Positions 36,081-41,132 of a DNA stretch of 41,132 bases are shown one piece after another. The number at the start of each line of letters is the position of its first letter. Positions within the stretch are counted from its first letter, which is position 1. This stretch comes from an uncultured Dokdonia sp. (GTDB lineage Bacteria; Bacteroidota; Bacteroidia; Flavobacteriales; Flavobacteriaceae), in assembly GCA_913060645.1 (NCBI GenBank), contig CAJXSW010000013.1, positions 1-41,132 of the forward strand, in the 5' to 3' direction. The notes below the pieces were generated by a model. That model saw only the letters and a list, made by a program, of their open reading frames with translations. It was not told the origin of the DNA and searched no databases. The translations under genes and the position numbers were made by a program.

Positions 36081-36909
36081 TTCGTTTTTAAAAAACCTTG
36101 TACAATCTACGAGTTCTCCGGTGTTTGATTCATCGGTGTTTAACCATGAGCTTGCCTCAAAAACAAGCTGGTCTCCAAAGGCTGGCGGTGGTGCAAATTT
36201 TAAAACCAAAACACTAGAAGTAGTTTCAGATAATGAGTTACGTTATAAGGCCTCATCCACCGGTAAAATTTTTAGCGGGATATTTATTCTATTTCCACTC
36301 ATATTTGTTGGAGTAGGTATCACAACCACTATTAATGACGGTTTTAGCATAGAATCAATACTTTTCGCACTGTTTCCTTTAGTATTCATCGGTGTAGGCA
36401 TCTTCCTTTTAAAAAAATTACACACTATAACTACGTTTGATAAGTCTGGAGGATATTTTCACAAAGGCAAAAAGCAACAAATCAAAAGCCTTACTATCAC
36501 AGAAGATGCAAATACCTTTAAACTAGACACCATAAAGGCACTCCAAATCTTGCCTGAAAAAGTTCGTGGCGATAAAAGCTCTTACACAAGCTACGAGATT
36601 AATCTTGTTTTTGAAGATGGCTCGCGTTATAACGTGGTTGATCATGGTCATCGTAACAGCATAGAACAAGATGCTGTTCTCCTTAGTGATTTTCTAAGGG
36701 TTCCTGCTTGGAATAAAATGACTGCTACTACTTATTTTTCTAAAAATATCGATACTACAGATGCCTATAACAGTCTTGAACCAGATATTATCAATCAAAA
36801 TGAAGTAAAGGGCAACTATGATTCTACTTCAACAACGTACTCAAATGAAGAGGAAGTCGTTGACGAACTTGATCAAGATTACGACTCATCAAAACCAAGA
36901 AAAATGTAA
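36070..36909 (+). CDS. Membrane protein of unknown function, 279 aa
   Basis: Starts MGLSSFLKNLVQ; there is no other early Met, so the start inside the hairpin is probably correct. Two membrane segments (about 66-85 IFSGIFILFPLIFVGVGITT and 94-113 SILFALFPLVFIGVGIFLL) follow a soluble 60-residue head. The C-terminal part is cytosol-facing beta-rich sequence (KSLTITEDANTFKLDTIKAL, NLVFEDGSRYNVVDHGH), ending in a disordered acidic tail. No family recognised. It lies 45 bases after uvrA in the same direction. Confidence 0.8.
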   Translation: MGLSSFLKNLVQSTSSPVFDSSVFNHELASKTSWSPKAGGGANFKTKTLEVVSDNELRYKASSTGKIFSGIFILFPLIFVGVGITTTINDGFSIESILFALFPLVFIGVGIFLLKKLHTITTFDKSGGYFHKGKKQQIKSLTITEDANTFKLDTIKALQILPEKVRGDKSSYTSYEINLVFEDGSRYNVVDHGHRNSIEQDAVLLSDFLRVPAWNKMTATTYFSKNIDTTDAYNSLEPDIINQNEVKGNYDSTSTTYSNEEEVVDELDQDYDSSKPRKM

Positions 36910-36913
36910 CAAG

Positions 36914-36933
36914 TACGCTTTCGCGAAAGCGTA
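36914..36933. repeat. Dispersed palindrome copy 12
   Basis: Perfect 20-bp tacgctttcgcgaaagcgta, 4 bases after the stop of the 279-aa gene. Confidence 0.97.
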
Positions 36934-36946
36934 ATAATTTCTACCT

Positions 36947-38467
36947 ATGAAACTACAATTTATGAAACTACTTCACAGTTATTTTTTATGTTTTCTCGCA
37001 ACCACACTAGCAGCACAAACCAATACGGAGATTCACCTCTTTGATATTGTGAATGATGGCACAACGGCATCGCTTGTTAATGGAAAAAATATAAGTAACA
37101 ACGAAGGATATGATAGTCAGCCGCAATTTCTAGCAAAAGATATCCTTATTTATGCAGGATCTTTAGAAGGCCAAACGGAGATTATGCAATACACTCGAGG
37201 GACAACTCGAGTATTTAATAAAACCACTTCCGGTGGTGAGTATTCTCCGCAATTTATTATTGGTAAACGTGGTATTTCGGCAGTACGCTTGGACACCACC
37301 GGCTTACAGCGATTATACGCTTATCTTCCAAGAAAAGAGGAAACTCCTCTACTCATAAAAGATGCAGTGGTTGCTTATTACACATGGGCAGATGCACAAA
37401 CCATCGTCTCTGCGGATATTGTTGAAGATGATTTACATCTGGTTATTCATAATATTAAAATTGGTCGCAGCAATGATCTTGGGATTAATGTGGGCAGATC
37501 TTTTCATAAAATACCTAATACAAATCTTGTAAGCTTCATAGATAAATCTGAAGATGCGTGGGTGGTAAAATCAATTGATCCATCTTCACTTAAAATTGAA
37601 GAAATCACAGCCCTCATTCCAGGAGTAGAAGATATCGCGTGGCTGCCAGATGGGAGTCTACTGGCAGCAAAGGAAAATACTGTATTTATTAAAAAGAAAG
37701 ATGCGCAGTGGACATCTTTCTACAGTTTTGATGATGAAGATTTAAAGAATATCTCACGCTTTGCAATAGCTGCAGATGGCTCTCAAATTGCAATCGTTTC
37801 AGAGGTTTCTCCAGGTAAAACGGTAGATAAACATTTACAACCTTTTAATGATAGGAACTTAAATGCTTTTGCAGATTCTTTTACTGAAGATGTTGTTGTA
37901 CGCAATTTCTTTAAGGATACACTTTATAAAGGGAGAGATGCATTACGCAATCATTATGAAACTTATTTTAAGAAAACGGCAACATCAAAAGTTGCTGTAC
38001 TTAACAGAATCATTAAGGGTAATATAGTTATTGATGAAGAGGAAGTAACAGTGAATGGTGTTACTAATAAGCAAGCGACTATTTACGAAGTACGCAATGG
38101 CAAGATAGCTTCTATGTCATTTATAAGAGATAATAGAGATGCAACAGATCCACAGCCTACAGTAGACAAGCAGCTAAAGAGTTATAACGAGGGAGATATA
38201 GAAGGGTTTATGGATTTGTATACAGATAGCATCGCGTTATACCACTATCCCACCGTTCCAGAACTTACGGAAAGATCAGTTATTACTAAGACCTATGGAG
38301 ATATGTTTACACAGCTTCCTGACCTAAAGGCCATTATTAATAACAGAATCGTAATAGGAAATATAACCATAGATCATGAAAAGCTATTTGCAAATGGTAA
38401 TACATGGTATGGTGTGGCAATCAATGAAGTTTTAAATGGAAAAATCAACAGAGTTACATTTCTTTAG
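36947..38467 (+). CDS. TolB-like propeller fused to two NTF2-like domains
   Basis: 506 residues; the start could also be Met6 (36962). Signal peptide ends at TLAAQ. Residues about 25-285 show propeller-type repeats (SQPQFLAKDILIYAG, EYSPQFIIGKRGISAVRL, VEDIAWLPDGSLLAAKE, RFAIAADGSQIAIVSE). Then come two tandem SnoaL/NTF2-like domains (about 290-395 and 400-506), each opening with the same pattern: VDKHLQPFNDRNLNAFADSF and VDKQLKSYNEGDIEGFMDLY. Both keep the HYETYF/TKTYGDMF-type segment. No catalytic residue set is clear, so ligand binding is more likely. A gene fusion worth noting; function unknown. Confidence 0.82.
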   Translation: MKLQFMKLLHSYFLCFLATTLAAQTNTEIHLFDIVNDGTTASLVNGKNISNNEGYDSQPQFLAKDILIYAGSLEGQTEIMQYTRGTTRVFNKTTSGGEYSPQFIIGKRGISAVRLDTTGLQRLYAYLPRKEETPLLIKDAVVAYYTWADAQTIVSADIVEDDLHLVIHNIKIGRSNDLGINVGRSFHKIPNTNLVSFIDKSEDAWVVKSIDPSSLKIEEITALIPGVEDIAWLPDGSLLAAKENTVFIKKKDAQWTSFYSFDDEDLKNISRFAIAADGSQIAIVSEVSPGKTVDKHLQPFNDRNLNAFADSFTEDVVVRNFFKDTLYKGRDALRNHYETYFKKTATSKVAVLNRIIKGNIVIDEEEVTVNGVTNKQATIYEVRNGKIASMSFIRDNRDATDPQPTVDKQLKSYNEGDIEGFMDLYTDSIALYHYPTVPELTERSVITKTYGDMFTQLPDLKAIINNRIVIGNITIDHEKLFANGNTWYGVAINEVLNGKINRVTFL

Positions 38468-38491
38468 ATCACAACAACTAATAGCATTACT

Positions 38492-39286
38492 ATGAAATTA
38501 TTTTTGGCAATATGCATCATTACGCTCTCACTATCGAGTTGTAAGAATAATCCAAATCAACAAGAAAAAACATCAGATCTCATTGAGGACACCTCAGAAA
38601 TACCTAACTCTAAAACAGATCACCAGTTACGCCAAGTAATAAAGGCAACCATCACACCAGAATTAGACGGACTAGCGACAGATCCTGCTTGGCAAGATAT
38701 AGCATGGCAACCCCTTGATCAAAAATGGTTAGGAGAAGACTATACAGCAGAGGATTTTTCTGGTAAATACAAGCTCACGTGGACACCAGAAGCGCTATAC
38801 ATCATAGCTGAAATTACAGATGATGTTATTTATGACAAGGAAGATGATCCGCTTACATTATGGTGGGATGATGATTGTCTTGAGATCTTTATAGATGCAG
38901 ATAATTCTGGTGGTGGGCACCAGTTTACACATAATGCTTTTGCTTACCACGTAGCGCTAGATGGAAATGTGGTAGATGTCGCTCCTGGTCAAGTCCCTAC
39001 GCTGTATAATAATCACGTGGAGTCGAAAACTGTAAAGACAGGAGAAAATACAATGATTTGGGAATGTAAGATGACCGTTTATAATGACACCTACAAAGAT
39101 GGTGGTGTCAATGAACCTAAAATTCTGGATGTACATCAGAAACTAGGTTTTGCGCTTGCTTATTGTGATAACGACACAAGTGCAGAACGAGAAAACTTTA
39201 TAGGTTCTGTAGCTGTGCTTGGTGAAGATAAAAATAGAGGCTGGATAGACGCTGGAATCTTTGGCACCATAGAGCTCGTAGAATAA
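38492..39286 (+). CDS. CBM9-like lipoprotein
   Basis: 264 residues. Lipobox LSSC (Cys17) after MKLFLAICIITL. The mature part is a CBM9-like (DOMON-type) sandwich: ATITPELDGLATDPAWQDIAWQPL, KLTWTPEALYIIAEITDDV, WWDDDCLEIFIDADNSGG, and a C-terminal GFALAYCDND. Family 9-like domains bind sugars or haem; which one applies here is not known. It is 24 bases after the propeller gene, so the two are probably an operon on the cell surface. Confidence 0.85.
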   Translation: MKLFLAICIITLSLSSCKNNPNQQEKTSDLIEDTSEIPNSKTDHQLRQVIKATITPELDGLATDPAWQDIAWQPLDQKWLGEDYTAEDFSGKYKLTWTPEALYIIAEITDDVIYDKEDDPLTLWWDDDCLEIFIDADNSGGGHQFTHNAFAYHVALDGNVVDVAPGQVPTLYNNHVESKTVKTGENTMIWECKMTVYNDTYKDGGVNEPKILDVHQKLGFALAYCDNDTSAERENFIGSVAVLGEDKNRGWIDAGIFGTIELVE

Positions 39287-39301
39287 CATTAATTTGCTTT
39301 A

Positions 39302-39334
39302 AAAATCTCAAACAATCGTTTGGGATTTTTTTTT
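39302..39334 (+). terminator. Intrinsic terminator after the CBM9-like gene
   Basis: aaaatctcaaac (39302-39313) pairs with gtttgggatttt (39318-39329, one G-U pair), loop aatc, and a T-tract runs to 39334. Confidence 0.93.
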
Positions 39335-39352
39335 GCTTTCGCGAAAGCGTAC
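39335..39352. repeat. Dispersed palindrome copy 13
   Basis: gctttcgcgaaagcgtac, directly after the T-tract of the terminator. Confidence 0.95.
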
Positions 39353-39375
39353 TTCTAACACATACATTGTTTTAG

Positions 39376-39383
39376 TATCTTTA
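39376..39383 (+). promoter_or_regulatory. Likely -7 element for the M28 peptidase
   Basis: tatcttta matches 7 of 8 positions of TAnnTTTG, 29 bases before the ATG at 39413. Confidence 0.4.
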
Positions 39384-39412
39384 AAACGTAACAAATTATT
39401 AAACCCTTCATA

Positions 39413-40798
39413 ATGATAAACACGCATACGTCTACCCTATTTAAATCTCGTAATAACGCATACACAACACTTCTATTTGCTGTTGTAACAATGCTATTAT
39501 CGATTAGTGATATAAGCGCTCAAACAGATGATAGAATCTACGAAATTATAGATGCAGTATCTGAAGATCGCTTGAGAGCAGATGTAAAGAAATTAGCCGA
39601 TTTTGGGACACGGCATACATTAAGTGATACTGTATCAAACACAAGAGGAATAGGAGCTGCGAGAAGATGGATAAAAAGCGAATTTGAAAAGACTTCGCAA
39701 AACTGTAATAATTGTCTAGATGTATTTTATCAAAGTAACCTTATAAAAAAAGGCGATAATGATCGTATCACAAAAGATGTGATGGTTGTAAATGTACTGG
39801 CAGTTCAAAAAGGAACTAAATATCCTAATCGCTATGTAATTATGAGTGGGGATATAGACAGCCGTATATCTGATCCTAATAATTATACAGATGACGCGCC
39901 AGGAGCAAATGATAACGCCAGCGGAATGGCTGGAACGATGGAAGCTGCAAGAGTACTTTCTAAATATTCTTTTGAGAACAGTATTATCTACGTAGGTCTT
40001 TCTGGTGAAGAACAAGGACTTTATGGTGGAAAAGGACTTGCTGCCCATGCTAAAGAAAAAGGATGGGAAATCATCGGGATTATGAATAATGACATGATAG
40101 GTAACATTGAAGGTGTAGATGGCGTTATTGATAACCGTACGTTTAGAATTTTCTCTGAGCCTGTACCTCCTACAGAGACAGAGCAGCAACGCAGAGCTCG
40201 CCGTTTTTATGGTGGTGAGGTAGATGGAATTTCTCGCCAACTAGCAAGATTTATTTACAAAACTACACAAGACTACATGCCAGAAATGAACCCTATGATG
40301 GTGTATCGTTTAGATCGTTTTGGTCGTGGTGGTCACCACAGACCTTTTAATGACGCTGGTTTTGCAGGTATCCGTATCATGGAAGCTCATGAAAACTACA
40401 CACAACAACATCAAGATATCCGTACAGAAAACGGCATTAACTACGGAGATACGTTTGAGCATGTAAACTTCCCATATAACGCAAAGCTTACTGCGGTAAA
40501 TGCAATTAACCTTGCAAGTATTGCTTGGGCACCTCCTACTCCTAAAAATTTAGGCATTGGTGGTATTGTAGAGGCAAACGCGAGATTACAATGGGATGAA
40601 GTTGAAGGAGCAGTAGCTTATAAAGTGTACTGGAGAGATACGACTTCACCTACTTGGGACAATGCACGTCTTGTTACAGATGGAACTTCGGCAACATTGA
40701 AAGGAATCGTAATTGACAACTTTTTCTTTGGCGTTGCTGCTGTAGGTAAAGATGGTCATGAAAGTCCTGTTGCTTTCCCTAGCCAGATTATTAGATAA
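39413..40798 (+). CDS. M28-family zinc aminopeptidase, exported
   Basis: 461 residues with a signal-like segment (residues 18-36, ending SDISAQ). M28 metal motifs: MSGDIDSR (about 144-151; the first ligand, usually His, is Asp here), PGANDNASG (163-171), YVGLSGEEQGLYGGK and NNDMIGN; MEAHENYTQQHQD carries the late His. A C-terminal domain of about 90 residues (APPTPKNLGIGGIVEANARLQWDEVEGAVAYKVYWRD) has a fibronectin-III-like pattern. It probably removes N-terminal residues from peptides outside the cytoplasm. Confidence 0.88.
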   Translation: MINTHTSTLFKSRNNAYTTLLFAVVTMLLSISDISAQTDDRIYEIIDAVSEDRLRADVKKLADFGTRHTLSDTVSNTRGIGAARRWIKSEFEKTSQNCNNCLDVFYQSNLIKKGDNDRITKDVMVVNVLAVQKGTKYPNRYVIMSGDIDSRISDPNNYTDDAPGANDNASGMAGTMEAARVLSKYSFENSIIYVGLSGEEQGLYGGKGLAAHAKEKGWEIIGIMNNDMIGNIEGVDGVIDNRTFRIFSEPVPPTETEQQRRARRFYGGEVDGISRQLARFIYKTTQDYMPEMNPMMVYRLDRFGRGGHHRPFNDAGFAGIRIMEAHENYTQQHQDIRTENGINYGDTFEHVNFPYNAKLTAVNAINLASIAWAPPTPKNLGIGGIVEANARLQWDEVEGAVAYKVYWRDTTSPTWDNARLVTDGTSATLKGIVIDNFFFGVAAVGKDGHESPVAFPSQIIR

Positions 40799-40837
40799 CA
40801 ATACATATTGATTTTAAATCATCACAACATATACCTT

Positions 40838-41132
40838 ATGAAAAAAGTATTAATACTAAGTGCCCTTATTGCTGGTACCGCTTTCGCGAAAGCGCAAACC
40901 TCTTTTGACAAAGATATTGCTGCTGTAGAAGCTAAAGTAATAGAGTGGCGCAGGGATTTCCATCAAAATCCAGAACTAGGAAATCGCGAATTCAAAACTG
41001 CCGAGAAAATAGCAAAACACCTCGAATCTTTAGGAATTGAAGTACAAACAAGAGTTGCTAAAACTGGAGTCGTAGGCTTACTTAAAGGAGATATGCCAGG
41101 TAAAGTGGTTGCTTTAAGAGCAGATATAGACG
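40838..41132 (+). CDS. M20-family amidohydrolase/peptidase, 3' end cut by window
   Basis: 98 codons visible, start MKKVLILSALIAGTAFAKAQ with cleavage after KAQ or AFA. Then FDKDIAAVEAKVIEWRRDFHQNPELGNREFKTAEKIAKHLESLG matches the opening of M20 amidohydrolases (N-acyl-amino-acid or hippurate type), and the first metal region would follow after VALRADID. Palindrome copy 14 encodes AFAKA at residues 15-19, right at the signal-peptide cleavage region. It follows the M28 gene by 39 bases in the same direction, so peptide degradation may be shared. Confidence 0.88.
   Translation, partial: MKKVLILSALIAGTAFAKAQTSFDKDIAAVEAKVIEWRRDFHQNPELGNREFKTAEKIAKHLESLGIEVQTRVAKTGVVGLLKGDMPGKVVALRADID
40879..40894. 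repeat. Dispersed palindrome copy 14, inside the M20 gene
   Basis: Full 16-bp cgctttcgcgaaagcg in frame; read as Ala-Phe-Ala-Lys-Ala at the end of a signal peptide. Confidence 0.95.

Noticed and set aside
39716-40240. 174-codon antisense ORF opposite the M28 gene
   Set aside because: Overlaps a well-supported gene completely and shows no family motif.
3555-40894. Palindromes as a CRISPR array or parS-type partition sites
   Set aside because: Copies are single and kilobases apart, without spacers, and the sequence does not match the parS consensus.

Overview
The window reads as the end of a contig from a marine Flavobacteriaceae genome (Bacteroidota), possibly Dokdonia or a close relative. 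This placement is inferred from: about 40% GC in sampled core lines; genes without Shine-Dalgarno sequences; several TAnnTTTG promoter elements, the Bacteroidota primary-sigma -7 box; and families typical of the group (DUF4251, DUF5916, DUF6155, DUF1223, BatA, a dihydroorotase-like PyrC homologue, many lipoproteins). The genus is only a guess. Bases 1-50 are not biological. They match an Illumina Nextera i5 adapter and transposon end, so the real contig starts at base 51.

Layout. 51-3067: the 3' part of a very AT-rich gene for a giant helical protein, cut off by the contig end; I suspect a STAND/Avs-like defence ATPase but cannot prove it. 3068-3591: the longest gene-free stretch, holding a possible structured RNA and a terminator. 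3592-10337: S41-like peptidase, DUF4251 lipoprotein, Bcr/CflA-type MFS exporter, an aldehyde dehydrogenase-deaminase pair, an unlisted 44-aa gene and a DUF1223 protein. 10484-13867: a sigma-54-like promoter driving a secreted Arg/Ser/Thr-rich basic protein, then a CAP-domain lipoprotein and an M19 dipeptidase. 13970-17695: a TTG-started DEAD/DEAH helicase, a DUF6155 protein, two hypotheticals and folE. 17825-23109: DUF5916 outer-membrane protein, LolD-like ATPase, TIGR02757 protein and a GAF histidine kinase. 23150-27373: a tight run of BatA protein, degenerate dihydroorotase, small membrane protein and alpha/beta hydrolase. 27448-32979: an anchored hypothetical protein, an MBL hydrolase, a 485-aa conserved protein with a lipoprotein, bcp, an endonuclease III without Fe-S cysteines, and a sigma factor with a downstream 50-aa protein. 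33229-41132: uvrA, a membrane protein whose start codon lies in a hairpin, a TolB-propeller plus two NTF2-like domains, a CBM9-like lipoprotein, an M28 peptidase and the start of an M20 peptidase.

The most striking signal is not a gene. A perfect palindrome with core CGCTTTCGCGAAAGCG, up to 20 bp as tacgctttcgcgaaagcgta, occurs 14 times between 3.5 and 40.9 kb. Ten copies are outside genes, often a few bases after a stop codon, and four lie inside reading frames without breaking them. One copy adds a short peptide to an MBL hydrolase, one forms the end of a signal peptide, one sits in a UvrA linker and one in the BatA protein. Spacing is unusually even (mean about 2.9 kb, coefficient of variation about 0.4). 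This looks like a genome-wide dispersed palindrome family of unknown function.

Most convergent gene pairs share long perfect-stem bidirectional terminators. No tRNA, rRNA, CRISPR array, transposase or phage gene was seen.
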